Assembly (NCBI GenBank): GCA_002700305.1 | Contig: PACZ01000024.1 | Location: 1 to 64,000 of the forward strand | Reading direction: 5' to 3' | DNA: 64,000 nt | Source of the DNA: Hyphomonas sp. | GTDB lineage: Bacteria; Pseudomonadota; Alphaproteobacteria; Caulobacterales; Hyphomonadaceae | Part shown: positions 9,440 to 18,570 of the stretch, piece by piece | How positions within the stretch are numbered: position 1 is the stretch's first letter | How the letters are laid out: every line of letters begins with the position of its first letter | Translations under genes and position numbers: made by a program | The notes under the pieces: generated by a model | The model's database searches: none | Told to the model about the DNA's origin: nothing | What the model saw: only the letters and a program-made list of their open reading frames with translations

Positions 9440-10285
9440 ATGACAGCGCCTCTGGGTTTGATTGCAGGGCTGGGAGAACTCCCTGTCGCTATTGCAAGCA
9501 ATGCCGTTGCCAGCGGACAGGGCGTCTATGTGTTGCGACTTAAGGGATTTGAAGAGCCGGCGCTTGCCGAATATCCGGGAGACGTCGTCGGACTCGGGGA
9601 AATCGGGGGTGTCATCGATCGCCTGAAATCTGCTGGCTGCAAGGACGTGGTTTTCGCAGGCATTGTGAAACGTCCTAACTTCAAGGATCTGAAGCTCGAC
9701 ATGCGGGGCGCCATGCTGTTGCCCAAAGTCGTGTCAGAGGCCCGCAAAGGCGATGATGCCTTGTTGAAAGTCCTGGTTGCCGAATTCGAGAAGCACGGCT
9801 TCAACGTGATCGGAAGCGAGGAAGCGAACAAGACTCTGCTGGCGCCGGCTGGATTGATTGCCGGTCCGTCTCCGACCGAAGCGAACATGGCCGATATACG
9901 CCATGCCGCAAAAGTGGCCGCCGCAACGGGGGCTCTGGACATTGGACAGGGCTGTGTTGTCTGCGATGGCCTGGTCCTGGCTGTGGAGGCTCAGGAAGGC
10001 ACGGACGAAATGCTCAGGCGCTGCGCCGCCCTGCCTGAGGCTATCCGGGGAACGCCCGGTGCTCGGCGCGGTGTGCTCGCCAAACGGCCCAAGCCGGAGC
10101 AGGAGCGCCGGATCGACCTTCCCACAACTGGCGTGTCGACAGTGGAATTGGTCGCAGCTGCAGGGCTGGCTGGACTTGCCGTTGAAGCAGGCGGCGCCTT
10201 GCTGCTCCGCCGTTCTGAAATGGAAGCGGCGGCAGACCGGCTTGGCGTCTTCATTTATGGATTTGCGCCGGACACGGCTTCATGA
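9440..10285 (+). CDS. lpxI: UDP-2,3-diacylglucosamine pyrophosphatase LpxI (DUF1009)
   Basis: Alphaproteobacterial-type enzyme that hydrolyses UDP-2,3-diacylglucosamine to lipid X, replacing LpxH. The frame runs upstream to 9308 inside lpxA; the ATG at 9440, four bases after the lpxA stop, gives the usual family N-terminus (MTAPLGLIAGLGELPVAIA) and 281 residues. Typical segments are VFAGIVKRPNFKDLKLDMRG near residue 70 and DIGQGCVVCDGLVLAVEAQEG near 170. It overlaps lpxB by four bases (ATGA). Position between lpxA and lpxB supports the assignment. Confidence 0.93.
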   Translation: MTAPLGLIAGLGELPVAIASNAVASGQGVYVLRLKGFEEPALAEYPGDVVGLGEIGGVIDRLKSAGCKDVVFAGIVKRPNFKDLKLDMRGAMLLPKVVSEARKGDDALLKVLVAEFEKHGFNVIGSEEANKTLLAPAGLIAGPSPTEANMADIRHAAKVAAATGALDIGQGCVVCDGLVLAVEAQEGTDEMLRRCAALPEAIRGTPGARRGVLAKRPKPEQERRIDLPTTGVSTVELVAAAGLAGLAVEAGGALLLRRSEMEAAADRLGVFIYGFAPDTAS

Positions 10286-11460
10286 GCGGCCTGCGCATCT
10301 TCATGGTTGCCGGGGAAGCCTCGGGGGACCTCCTTGCCAGGGAAGTCGTCGAGGCGATCCGTCAGAAGACGAATAGTGTGGAGTTCGCCGGGATCGGCGG
10401 GCAGGAACTGGCATCGGTAGGTATCAATTCCCCATTCGATATTTCACCTCTGTCTGTTCTGGGATTTGCCGAAGGGATCCGTGCTTACGGCACAGTGGTG
10501 AAGCTGGCAGATGCGGCGGCAGACGCAATTATCGCATTTGGGCCGGACGCAGTCGTGCTCGTGGACTCCTGGGGGTTCATGCTTCGCGTGGCCCAGCGGG
10601 TGAGAGCAAGGGCGCCGGAAATCAAGCTGATCAAGCTGATCGGACCTCAGGTCTGGGCGACACGGCCCGGACGCGCCAAAACATTGGCGGCAACGGTGGA
10701 CCACTTGCTCTGCATGCATGATATGGAACCGCCCTATTATGCGCCGTTTGGTTTGCCGACGACGGTGATTGGTAATCCTGCCCTTTCACGAAACAGGCCC
10801 GGAGATGGGGCAAGGTTTCGGGCAGCAAGAGGTATTGGAGCGGACGACCAAATCTGCCTGGTCCTCCCCGGTAGCCGTAGAAGCGAACTGGCAAAAGTCG
10901 CACCGGCCCTGCTAGAGGCCGCCAAGCAGGTTGCCAAGGAAAAGCCTGGCGTTCGGGTGGTCGTGTCGCCGGCAGGAAACATGGCCGATACTTTTGATCA
11001 GACTTTTCCGGATGTCTCCGGCTGGGCTGAAGTTCTGCATGCGCCAGAAGAGCGCTACGATGCGATGGCGGCAGCCGATGTCGCGCTCGCATGTTCCGGC
11101 ACGGTGACCAGTGAGCTTGCGATGCAGGGGACGCCCATGATTGTCGCCTATAGAACCGGCTGGCTGACATGGGCGCTGGCGCGAGGACTTCTGTACAAGA
11201 AGCATCATATCACGCTGCTGAATATTGTATCCGACGATCAGGAGATTGTTCCTGAATATGTCCAGACTCAGCAGAAACCCGAATTGATCGCGGGGAAAGC
11301 TATTGAATGGCTGAGTGATCCACAAAAGCTGGAGCGACAGAAAGAGGCCCAGCGGAAGGCCTTGAGCCGGATGCAGGGCAAAGGACATTCCTCTGCCGAG
11401 ATATCTGCCGATGCGATTCTGTCAGTTGCGCGCGGGCAGGCTGTGCTCCCGCAGGAATGA
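10282..11460 (+). CDS. lpxB: Lipid-A-disaccharide synthase
   Basis: GT19 glycosyltransferase that joins lipid X and UDP-diacylglucosamine into the lipid A disaccharide. Of normal length at 392 residues. It begins MSGLRIFMVAGEASGDLLA (the VAGEASGD signature), and continues with EFAGIGGQEL near residue 36, KLIGPQVWATRPGRAKTL near 115, LVLPGSRRSEL near 195, and ACSGTVTSELAMQGTPMIVAYR near 275. It is the last gene of the envelope operon. Its 3' end overlaps the end of the convergent flavoprotein gene by 39 bases. Confidence 0.96.
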   Translation: MSGLRIFMVAGEASGDLLAREVVEAIRQKTNSVEFAGIGGQELASVGINSPFDISPLSVLGFAEGIRAYGTVVKLADAAADAIIAFGPDAVVLVDSWGFMLRVAQRVRARAPEIKLIKLIGPQVWATRPGRAKTLAATVDHLLCMHDMEPPYYAPFGLPTTVIGNPALSRNRPGDGARFRAARGIGADDQICLVLPGSRRSELAKVAPALLEAAKQVAKEKPGVRVVVSPAGNMADTFDQTFPDVSGWAEVLHAPEERYDAMAAADVALACSGTVTSELAMQGTPMIVAYRTGWLTWALARGLLYKKHHITLLNIVSDDQEIVPEYVQTQQKPELIAGKAIEWLSDPQKLERQKEAQRKALSRMQGKGHSSAEISADAILSVARGQAVLPQE

Positions 11461-12567
11461 AAAATCGATCGCTTTTTTCAGTTTCCAGACCCAGCCGCCT
11501 TCGACAGTAATACCGAACTTTTCGGCAATGGCTTTCTTTTCGCCAAGACTGACCAGTTTCAGGTAATCAGATTGCGGATCGAACTGGGTCAGCGGGAATT
11601 CCTGTGACCAACGCCGGATGTTCTCCGCGATGACCGGCCCGGCCCGGACAGCGAACACACCAGCGGGTTCCAAAGGATCTGCCGTGAAGTAACTTGTGTC
11701 CCCTGCGGCCCAGACATTCGGGTGGCTCGTGGAGCGCAGGCATGGATCAACATCAATACGCCCCTGAGTGGTCGCCAGCGCAGACTCGCCGATCCAGCCA
11801 TGCGGCGCGGAACCGGCGCAATTGACGACCAAAGCACTTTTTAGTGTCTCACCGGTTGAGAGGCTCACACTGCCGGCATCAATGGATTGAACGCGTGCAT
11901 GCAGACAGAGTGTGATGTTGGCCCGGTCGAGCGCGCGCTTTAGCTTGCGACGGAGCGTTGGCGAATTGCTGGAGGCGATTGAACTGCCGGCATCGACGAG
12001 ATGAACCCTGGCGTCCGGAAAGCCTTCTTCTTCCAGGCGGAACTTTATGGCCAGGGCGACCTCGATACCGGCCAGACCCGCGCCCACCACGACAATAGAT
12101 GGCGGAGTGTCAGCACCCCTGGCCTTGTCGATAGTTTTCTGCCATTTCAGCAGGAATGGTTCGATCGGCCGGATCGGTACAAGTCTGTCGTCGCTCCCGG
12201 CGATGTCCAGCCGCCGGATGCCAGAGCCGACATCAAGGCTCGCCAGATCGAAGGAAAGCGTGTTCCCAGATGCGAGATGCACGGTGTTCGCGCCCGCGTC
12301 GATTGAGGTGATACTGTCCTGGACGAATGACACACCCGCAGCTGCACATAGCGGCTCCAGAGGCACGCCAATAGCATCGGCCGTCCAATGGCCGGCGATG
12401 ACGCCAGGAAGAGCTCCGCTGTAGAGATTGTGCGTAGATGGCGCCACGAGCGTCAGTGTGACGCCAGGTGACGGAGGCTTCTTCGCAAGGTGGCGCAATG
12501 CGACGGCATGCGCGTGCCCGCCGCCGGCGAGCAGGACGTGGTGAGACCGCCCCGTCAGCGCGCCCAC
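11422..12567 (-). CDS. SelD-N-terminal-like FAD/NAD(P) oxidoreductase
   Basis: Pyridine nucleotide-disulfide oxidoreductase family flavoprotein of 381 residues. The FAD-binding start HVLLAGGGHAHAVALRHL and the stretch TLVAPSTHNLYSGALPGVIA match the family that is often fused in front of selenophosphate synthetase (SelD); related folds are NDH-2 dehydrogenases. A second dinucleotide site (IVVVGAGLAGIEVALAI) is near residue 160, and GRIDVDPCLRSTSHPNVWAA followed by GDTS is the second FAD motif. No selD is nearby. The start is GTG at 12567, within the end of rlmJ (13-base overlap), so the two are probably co-transcribed. Substrate unknown. Confidence 0.8.
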   Translation of the reverse strand: MGALTGRSHHVLLAGGGHAHAVALRHLAKKPPSPGVTLTLVAPSTHNLYSGALPGVIAGHWTADAIGVPLEPLCAAAGVSFVQDSITSIDAGANTVHLASGNTLSFDLASLDVGSGIRRLDIAGSDDRLVPIRPIEPFLLKWQKTIDKARGADTPPSIVVVGAGLAGIEVALAIKFRLEEEGFPDARVHLVDAGSSIASSNSPTLRRKLKRALDRANITLCLHARVQSIDAGSVSLSTGETLKSALVVNCAGSAPHGWIGESALATTQGRIDVDPCLRSTSHPNVWAAGDTSYFTADPLEPAGVFAVRAGPVIAENIRRWSQEFPLTQFDPQSDYLKLVSLGEKKAIAEKFGITVEGGWVWKLKKAIDFSFLREHSLPARN

Positions 12568-13337
12568 CAGGATTGCAGGGCGCTGGCGATGTTCAGCGAT
12601 GCCTCACGCGCAGCAGCGGGCGCGCGGTAGGCGACAATGGCTGAGCCTTCCAGGGCGCCTTCATCCAGCGGGTCCATCGGCCAGCGGGCGCCGGCCACGA
12701 AACAGTCGTCGAGTTCGGTGAGGTATTCGCCGAACTCGATTTCCCGGCCGTCCTTGAATAGCGGCAGCCACAGGATCAGCGTGCCTTTCGGCCACCTTTT
12801 GAGCGCCTTCGGAGTCCATAGGGCGAGGGCATCAATATCGCGGCTGGTTTCATAGCTCGGGTCAACGAAGCAGATCATCCGCTCGCTGCTGCGTGGCGCG
12901 AGTTTCAGTGCACCGGAATACCCGTCAGCGTGTTTCACCTGAAGGCGCTGGTCTGTGCCGAGGGCTTTGACGAGTTCCTTGTATTCCGTTGGATGTTTTT
13001 CAAAGAAAATCATGCGGGACGAGGAAGGAAGCAATTGCTGTGCGAGGGCGGGCGACCCCGGATAGTCGCTTCTGCCGCGCTGTTTTGCCAGGTCCAGCCA
13101 GGGGCGCAGCGGCTTTGGGGCGCCGTCTTCCAGCAGGGACAGAACGCCATCCTGGGCTTCTCCGCCTTTTGTAGATTGCGCGCCGTCAAGGTCATATCGT
13201 CCGCGTCCGGAGTGTGTCTCGACGTAGAGCGCACTCGGGGATTCTTTTGCTACGGCACTGAGGATCGCGTGCAGGACTGAATGCTTCAGGACGTCAGCCC
13301 GATTGCCCGCATGAAATCCGTGTTGGTAGGAAAGCAT
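12555..13337 (-). CDS. rlmJ: 23S rRNA (adenine2030-N6)-methyltransferase
   Basis: RlmJ methylates A2030 of 23S rRNA using S-adenosylmethionine. The 260-residue protein starts with the hallmark MLSYQHGFHAGNRADVLKH, followed by YVETHSGRGRYDL near residue 38 and FFEKHPTEY near 111. The catalytic motif IV, normally DPPY, reads DPSY here (residues 159-162). The fold and all flanking motifs are intact. It is followed with overlap by the flavoprotein gene. Confidence 0.9.
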   Translation of the reverse strand: MLSYQHGFHAGNRADVLKHSVLHAILSAVAKESPSALYVETHSGRGRYDLDGAQSTKGGEAQDGVLSLLEDGAPKPLRPWLDLAKQRGRSDYPGSPALAQQLLPSSSRMIFFEKHPTEYKELVKALGTDQRLQVKHADGYSGALKLAPRSSERMICFVDPSYETSRDIDALALWTPKALKRWPKGTLILWLPLFKDGREIEFGEYLTELDDCFVAGARWPMDPLDEGALEGSAIVAYRAPAAAREASLNIASALQSWWAR

Positions 13338-13397
13338 GCGCCAGGCCCCGTTGGAAAAGGTGCCACCCGCCAGATAGTGCCGGCGGGTGGCAGATGA

Positions 13398-15146
13398 TTA
13401 TTCGTTTCCGAGGCTGGCCTTGCGAGCCGCTTCGAATTCGTTGCCTTCATACCAGGTCGGCCATTTGTCGGACTGCGCAATCGCTTTGCCGACTTCGAAG
13501 AGTGCGGTCACATCTTCTTCATTGCCCGAGAGGTCCCAGTCGTCCGAATACTCGTCCATCGGTTTGTGATAGCGCTGTTCGTTATAGGCCTGCGCGATGG
13601 CTTTGCCGGCCGCGATGCCGCCGTCCAGCTTGTCTTCGCCGCCATCCGCATAAAGCATCGGAACGCCGCGTTTTGCCAGCGAGATATGGTCCGAACGATA
13701 GAACGATCCGGCTTCCGGTTTCGGATCCGGTTTCACGACGCGATCCTGCGTTTCGAGATAATCGATCAGCATGTCTTCAAGTTCGGACGCGCCATAGCCG
13801 ACAACGACCATGTCATGTGTCCGGCCAACAGGCAGGGAGCCGTCCATGTTGATACCGGCGACGATCTTGTTCAGCGGTACGGTCGGGTGCTGGGCGAAAT
13901 ACTCAGAGCCGAGCAGTCCCGATTCTTCCAGCGTCACAGACAGGAACATCACGGAACGGTCGAGCGGCTGCGCAGCCATGGCCTCTGCGATTTCCAGAAG
14001 CGCTGCAGCGCCCGTTGCATTGTCCACGGCGCCGTTGAAGATCTGGTCCTGATAGAAGTCTTCGCCCGGCGCGCCGGTTTTCTCTCCGGACTTCTTGCCA
14101 AGGTGATCCCAGTGAGCGGTGTAAAGAACATACTCATCCGGCGTGGTCTGACCCGGAAGGATTCCGATCACATTGTGGCTGGTCAGCGGTTCGATCTTCT
14201 GGGTGATCGCTCCTTCAGCCTTGAGGCCGGTAAGAGGCACTGGTTTGAAGCCACGTTCCTTGGCGGCGTCTTTCAGCGTCTCATAATCAAGACCGGCGGC
14301 CTTGAAGAGTTCTTCTGCCTTGTCGCGGGTGATCCAGGCTTCCATCGTGGTGCGGTCTTCGCCGCCATTGGCGCGAACGAGATCAGACTGTGCGCCCGAC
14401 CAGGAGTTCGCCACCACGTCCCAGCCATACGCTGCGGGCGCTGTTTCGTGGACAACGATCGCCGCCGCGGCGTGCTGGCGGGCAGCTTCCTCATACTTGT
14501 AGGTCCAGCGGCCATAATAGGTCATGGCCTTGCCTTTGAAGAGGTCCGGGTCCTGCGTGGCAAATCCCGGGTCGTTCACAAGGATGATCACCGTTTTGCC
14601 GGTGAAGTCCTCATCGTCATAGTCGTTCCAGTCATACTCCGGAGCGACGGCGCCGTAGCCGACAAACACGACGTCGCTCGGATCGAAGGAAAGTTCGGTC
14701 GCATTCTGGCGCTTGGTCCAGATTACGGCATCGTCTTTCAGCTTGGTCGGGATTTCCGTTCCGTCTTCGGAGGTGAAGCTCAGATAGGATGTGGAAGGAT
14801 CGATGGTCTGGTTCACCATCTTCACTTCCTGAAGGTATGTGCCGTTGTCGCCGCCCGGCTCAAGACCGATACGGTTCATTTCGGCGGCGATCCAGTCTGC
14901 CGCGGCTTCCCCTGTCGGCGTTCCGGGTCCGCGGCCTTCAAACGTATCATCAGCCAGCGTCTTGATGCGAACCGCCAGGTCGTCGGCGGTGATGTCCGCG
15001 ACGGTGCCTTCCGGAAGCGGCATCAGCAGCTCCGGCGCAGCTGCGGCTTCGTTCGTTTCTGTCTCGGGGGCGGTGTCGACCGTGGCGGCTTTCTCTCCAC
15101 AGGCGGTCAACGCCAGCAGGGAGGCTGCCAGGAACAGCTTCTTCAT
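13398..15146 (-). CDS. Lipoprotein M28-family zinc metallopeptidase with PA domain
   Basis: Exported aminopeptidase-like enzyme of 582 residues. ATG 15146 gives a lipoprotein signal (MKKLFLAASLLALTAC, lipobox LTAC) and lies closer to the coding start than the upstream in-frame start at 15233. A PA domain is inserted around residues 150-290. Zinc ligands of the M28 fold are visible: the His in YTAHWDHLG, the bridging Asp in GAVDNATGAAALLE, the Glu pair in LEESGLLGSE, Asp in INMDGSLP, and His in YRSDHISLA. It is probably membrane-anchored in the periplasm or on the outer membrane. It stands alone, 68 bases after the pirin gene. Substrate unknown. Confidence 0.92.
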   Translation of the reverse strand: MKKLFLAASLLALTACGEKAATVDTAPETETNEAAAAPELLMPLPEGTVADITADDLAVRIKTLADDTFEGRGPGTPTGEAAADWIAAEMNRIGLEPGGDNGTYLQEVKMVNQTIDPSTSYLSFTSEDGTEIPTKLKDDAVIWTKRQNATELSFDPSDVVFVGYGAVAPEYDWNDYDDEDFTGKTVIILVNDPGFATQDPDLFKGKAMTYYGRWTYKYEEAARQHAAAAIVVHETAPAAYGWDVVANSWSGAQSDLVRANGGEDRTTMEAWITRDKAEELFKAAGLDYETLKDAAKERGFKPVPLTGLKAEGAITQKIEPLTSHNVIGILPGQTTPDEYVLYTAHWDHLGKKSGEKTGAPGEDFYQDQIFNGAVDNATGAAALLEIAEAMAAQPLDRSVMFLSVTLEESGLLGSEYFAQHPTVPLNKIVAGINMDGSLPVGRTHDMVVVGYGASELEDMLIDYLETQDRVVKPDPKPEAGSFYRSDHISLAKRGVPMLYADGGEDKLDGGIAAGKAIAQAYNEQRYHKPMDEYSDDWDLSGNEEDVTALFEVGKAIAQSDKWPTWYEGNEFEAARKASLGNE

Positions 15147-15214
15147 GAGATTCTCCGTAACAATCCTGTTAGGAGGGGTTTTGCACGGGGCCGGGCGGTG
15201 AGCAAGCTTGTGCC

Positions 15215-16111
15215 TCAGGGAAGGGGAATCCATTCCTTCGCATCGCCGGGCACTGTCGGAAACCGGTCAGATCCGCCTGACCCGGCCGAATTTTCCCAGT
15301 CTTTTTTCGCCTGATCTATGAGGGATTGGTCGCTGGCGACGAAGTTCCATTCGATCTTGCGGGGGCCATCCATGGCAGCCCCGCCGCAAATCACGCCCTT
15401 TGTGCCCGGTTCAAACCGGACGGCGACATCGGCGCCTGGAGCCAGTACCAGCATCTGGCCCTCGTCGAAGACCTCCCCTTCGATTTCGGCTTTTCCGCTG
15501 ACAAGATAGATCGCCCGTTCCTCGGCGAGCGCATGAGGCAGGATCAGGTTTGCACCATCGTCCGCTTCAAACGCGACATAGAGGATTGGCCAGGGAAAGC
15601 TGACAGGCGAAACCGTCCCGAAGGCCTCTCCCGCGAGAACCCTAATGCGTGCGCCCCGGTGATCGAATTCGGGCAAGGTGTCGGCCGGGTGATGGTCGAA
15701 AGCCGGTGGAATGTTCTCATGCGTCTTTGGCAGGGCGACCCAGGTCTGCAGGCCGTGCATTTTCTGGCCAGATTCACGTTCCGGGGCTGGCGTCCGCTCG
15801 GAATGGACGATGCCGTGCCCGGCCGTCATCCAGTTCACGGCGCCCGGGCGAATGACAATATCGGTGCCAAGGGAATCCCGATGTTCAATCGCGCCTTCGA
15901 ACAGATAGGTGACGGTCGAAAGACCGATATGCGGATGTGGCCGGACGTCGAAGCCTTCGCCGGGGGCATATTCCACGGGGCCGAAATGGTCGAAAAAAAC
16001 AAACGGGCCAACCATCCGCTGAGCATGAAACGGCAGGACCCGGCGCACACGGAAACCGCCGCCCAGATCGCGGGCTCTGGGTTCAATTTTCCGCGAGATT
16101 TGTCCGTTCAT
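15215..16111 (-). CDS. Pirin family protein (bicupin)
   Basis: Iron-binding bicupin of 298 residues; family members act as quercetinases or redox-dependent cofactors, and the role here is not known. The metal ligands are in RPHPHIGLSTVTY (two His) and GHGIVHSE (His and Glu). ATG 16111 has AAGGAG eight bases upstream (complement of 16120-16125) and gives the usual start MNGQISRKIEPRARDLGGGF; an upstream in-frame ATG at 16138 lacks this. The next gene, on the other strand, starts 47 bases away, so the two share a short divergent promoter region. Confidence 0.93.
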   Translation of the reverse strand: MNGQISRKIEPRARDLGGGFRVRRVLPFHAQRMVGPFVFFDHFGPVEYAPGEGFDVRPHPHIGLSTVTYLFEGAIEHRDSLGTDIVIRPGAVNWMTAGHGIVHSERTPAPERESGQKMHGLQTWVALPKTHENIPPAFDHHPADTLPEFDHRGARIRVLAGEAFGTVSPVSFPWPILYVAFEADDGANLILPHALAEERAIYLVSGKAEIEGEVFDEGQMLVLAPGADVAVRFEPGTKGVICGGAAMDGPRKIEWNFVASDQSLIDQAKKDWENSAGSGGSDRFPTVPGDAKEWIPLP

Positions 16112-16158
16112 GCTGAATTCTCCTTTTCGGGGCCGCATTCCCCCTCAAATATGGCACC

Positions 16159-16755
16159 ATGAGCGATGATCTCCAGTCCCTGATAACGGAGATGCGCCAA
16201 TGCCGTCTATGCGAGGCGGATATGGAGCGTGCCCCCAATCCCGTTTTCCAATTGTCGGATACCGCCACAATTCTCGTTGCCGGGCAGGCGCCGGGCAATC
16301 TGGCAGATACGACCGGCACGCCGTTCAACGATCCATCAGGGGATCGTCTGCGGGACTGGATGGGCGTTTCGCGCGATGAGTTCTACGACGTGTCGAAAAT
16401 GGCCATCCTGCCGATGGGGTTCTGCTTTCCCGGCTATGATGCAAAGGGCGGCGACCTGCCACCGATGAAACGCTGTGCCGAGGTCTGGCGCCATCGCGTG
16501 CTGGAACAGATGCCTCAATTGGAGCTGATCCTGCTGATCGGAGGGTATGCCCAACGATGGCATCTTGGGCGCAAAGCGGAAAAAACACTGACGGCGACTG
16601 TTGCGAACTGGAAAATGTACGCACGTGATCACATGTTCACTCTGCCGCACCCAAGCTGGAGGAATACGGCATGGCTGAAACGCAACCCATGGTTCGAGGC
16701 GGATGTTCTGCCCGAGCTGAGGCGCGCGGTTCGCTCCGCATTATCCGCCAGCTGA
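16159..16755 (+). CDS. Uracil-DNA glycosylase family protein
   Basis: A 198-residue member of the uracil-DNA glycosylase superfamily. The active-site-like GQAPG lies near residue 36 and the closing loop HPSWRN near residue 166, with TTGTPFNDPSGDRLRDW between. There is an N-terminal CRLC but not the full four-Cys set of family 4 enzymes, so an iron-sulfur cluster is doubtful. Several family members of this size have no proven glycosylase activity. The 3' 85 bases overlap the start of the next gene. Confidence 0.85.
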   Translation: MSDDLQSLITEMRQCRLCEADMERAPNPVFQLSDTATILVAGQAPGNLADTTGTPFNDPSGDRLRDWMGVSRDEFYDVSKMAILPMGFCFPGYDAKGGDLPPMKRCAEVWRHRVLEQMPQLELILLIGGYAQRWHLGRKAEKTLTATVANWKMYARDHMFTLPHPSWRNTAWLKRNPWFEADVLPELRRAVRSALSAS

Positions 16756-17732
16756 CTTTGTTTGCGATGCTGGCCGTCAGCGCCTGCGCAACGCCTTCAA
16801 CTCAGGAACCGTTTCCCATGACGCAATCTGTGACGCCTGAATTCCTGCCGGATCAGAACATTTTCGTTTCCTATGATGGGGCCAAGCTTGGGCTGACCTA
16901 TTGGGAAGGGCAGGATGATGGGCCGGCGGCAGGGCATGTCGTTGTCGGCCTGCACGGCATGAACGATTACGCAAATGCGTTCCACATGGCGGCACCTTAC
17001 TGGGCCTCGAAGGGGGTCACCGTCTATGCCTATGACCAGCGTGGCTTCGGCCGCTCGCCTGGCAGGGGAATCTGGCCTGAAGAAGACCTCATGCGGGAGG
17101 ATCTGCGAACCGCGGTCGACCTTGCACGGAAACGCCATCCCGACGCGCAGATCACGGTGGTGGGTATTTCCATGGGGGCAGCCGTCGCGATTTCAGCCTT
17201 CGGGTCCGAGCGTCCGCCGCGCGCGGACCAGTTCATTGCATCCGGGCCCGGCTTGCGGGGCTGGGGCGCGATGAACCTGACCTACCGGACCAGTCTCTGG
17301 CTGTCTGCGCATGTCCGGCCCAGCTGGGTCGTGGAGCCGCCCCGGCGGTTCGTCCGGATCGAGCCGTCGGACAATGTCGAGATGCTGCAGCGGACATGGT
17401 CGGACCCGCTGATGATGCCTTCCAACCGGATCGATCAGGTCTACGGGCTAGTCTCGCTGATGGAGCGGGCGCATGAGCGGGCACCGAACCTGCCGCAGAG
17501 CCTGCCCACGTTGATGTCATACGGGGCAAATGACTATGTCGTGCCGAAAAGGGGCGTGCAGCGGACCGCCAGAGTGTTGCCGCCTTACGTCCGGACGGTT
17601 TATTACGAGCAGGGCTATCACATGCTGCTGCGGGACCTGCAGGCACACACCGTGCATGACGATTATCTGGCCTTTATGATGGATCCCGAGGGCGAATTGC
17701 CCAGCCAGGCGCCGGAATGGCCGTTTCGCTAA
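16671..17732 (+). CDS. Alpha/beta hydrolase lipoprotein (monoacylglycerol lipase-like)
   Basis: Serine hydrolase of the lysophospholipase/monoacylglycerol lipase group, 353 residues. The nucleophile elbow GISMG is near residue 167, the acid in YGANDYVVP and the His in EQGYHMLLRD. The start at 16671 has a strong GGAGGA (16658-16663) seven bases upstream and yields an Arg-rich n-region, a hydrophobic stretch and the lipobox AVSAC, so the product is probably a lipoprotein. This start lies 85 bases inside the preceding gene. ATG 16689 and ATG 16767 are alternatives; the latter leaves too short a signal. Natural substrate unknown. Confidence 0.85.
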   Translation: MAETQPMVRGGCSARAEARGSLRIIRQLTLFAMLAVSACATPSTQEPFPMTQSVTPEFLPDQNIFVSYDGAKLGLTYWEGQDDGPAAGHVVVGLHGMNDYANAFHMAAPYWASKGVTVYAYDQRGFGRSPGRGIWPEEDLMREDLRTAVDLARKRHPDAQITVVGISMGAAVAISAFGSERPPRADQFIASGPGLRGWGAMNLTYRTSLWLSAHVRPSWVVEPPRRFVRIEPSDNVEMLQRTWSDPLMMPSNRIDQVYGLVSLMERAHERAPNLPQSLPTLMSYGANDYVVPKRGVQRTARVLPPYVRTVYYEQGYHMLLRDLQAHTVHDDYLAFMMDPEGELPSQAPEWPFR

Positions 17733-17845
17733 CGCTTTCCACAGCGCATCACCTCTTGCAGCACTGCCTGCGTGGACAAATATCAGTCATTCTGCCAGTT
17801 CTGGCAAAGTAGAGATTCCTTTTTTCGACGCCCGAGGCCCGACTT

Positions 17846-18469
17846 ATGTCAAATTCGTACCAGACTGCCCTCAACCTAGTCCCCATGGTGGTGGAGCAGA
17901 CCAGCCGCGGCGAACGGGCATTCGACATCTTCTCGCGCCTTCTGAAGGAGCGGATCATCTTTGTAACCGGCGGCATCGATGATGGCATGGCTGCCCTGAT
18001 CACAGCTCAGCTGCTGTTTCTCGAATCGGAAAACCCGAAAAAAGAGATCGCCATGTATATCAACAGCCCCGGCGGGTATGTGTCCTCCGGTCTGGCGATT
18101 TATGACACGATGCAGTTCATCCGGTGCTCGGTGTCCACGGTCTGTATTGGCCAGGCGGCCTCAATGGGCTCGCTTCTGCTCGCTGCCGGCGAGGCAGGGT
18201 CCCGTTTCGCTCTGCCAAATGCCCGTGTGATGCTTCACCAGCCGTCTGGCGGCTATCAGGGCGTCGCGACGGATATTGAGCGCCATGCCGAGGAAATCAT
18301 TGATCTTAAGCGGCGTCTGAACCAGATTTACGTCAAGCATACCGGCCAGGACTACGACGCGATTGAGCGGAAACTGGATCGGGATACCTTCCTCACAGCT
18401 GAGGAGGCCCAGGAATTTGGCATCATCGACAAGGTGTTCGAGCGCCGGGCCGCAGAGGATGAGAAATAG
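17846..18469 (+). CDS. clpP: ATP-dependent Clp protease proteolytic subunit
   Basis: Serine peptidase that forms the tetradecameric chamber of ClpXP and ClpAP. The catalytic triad reads Ser106 ([14 protein letters not shown]), His131 (VMLHQPSGG) and Asp180 ([12 protein letters not shown]). The N-terminal [21 protein letters not shown] is the axial loop region. At 207 residues it is normal length. clpX follows 125 bases downstream, far enough for its own promoter. In a Caulobacter-like cell ClpXP would degrade cell-cycle regulators such as CtrA. Confidence 0.97.
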   Translation: MSNSYQTALNLVPMVVEQTSRGERAFDIFSRLLKERIIFVTGGIDDGMAALITAQLLFLESENPKKEIAMYINSPGGYVSSGLAIYDTMQFIRCSVSTVCIGQAASMGSLLLAAGEAGSRFALPNARVMLHQPSGGYQGVATDIERHAEEIIDLKRRLNQIYVKHTGQDYDAIERKLDRDTFLTAEEAQEFGIIDKVFERRAAEDEK

Positions 18470-18555
18470 TTCGCGCCTTTTCGCGTATTTCGGCCTGCCA
18501 CTTGCAGTGCAGGCTAATGCCCATATTGTTCTGTTAAGGAACTGGGTCCGGGCGC

Positions 18556-18570
18556 TTAAAACCACGTTAA
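18556..18570 (+). promoter_or_regulatory. Candidate CtrA box upstream of clpX
   Basis: A perfect TTAA-N7-TTAA (TTAAAACCACGTTAA) lies 25 bases before the clpX ATG, with further TTAA tetramers at 18534-18537 and 18574-18577. This spacing is the classic binding site of the Caulobacterales cell-cycle regulator CtrA. That CtrA binds here is inference. Confidence 0.45.

Noticed and set aside
13566..15314. 582-codon frame opposite the M28 peptidase gene
   Set aside because: Antisense shadow of a high-GC gene; the M28 motifs, lipobox and codon pattern are on the minus strand.
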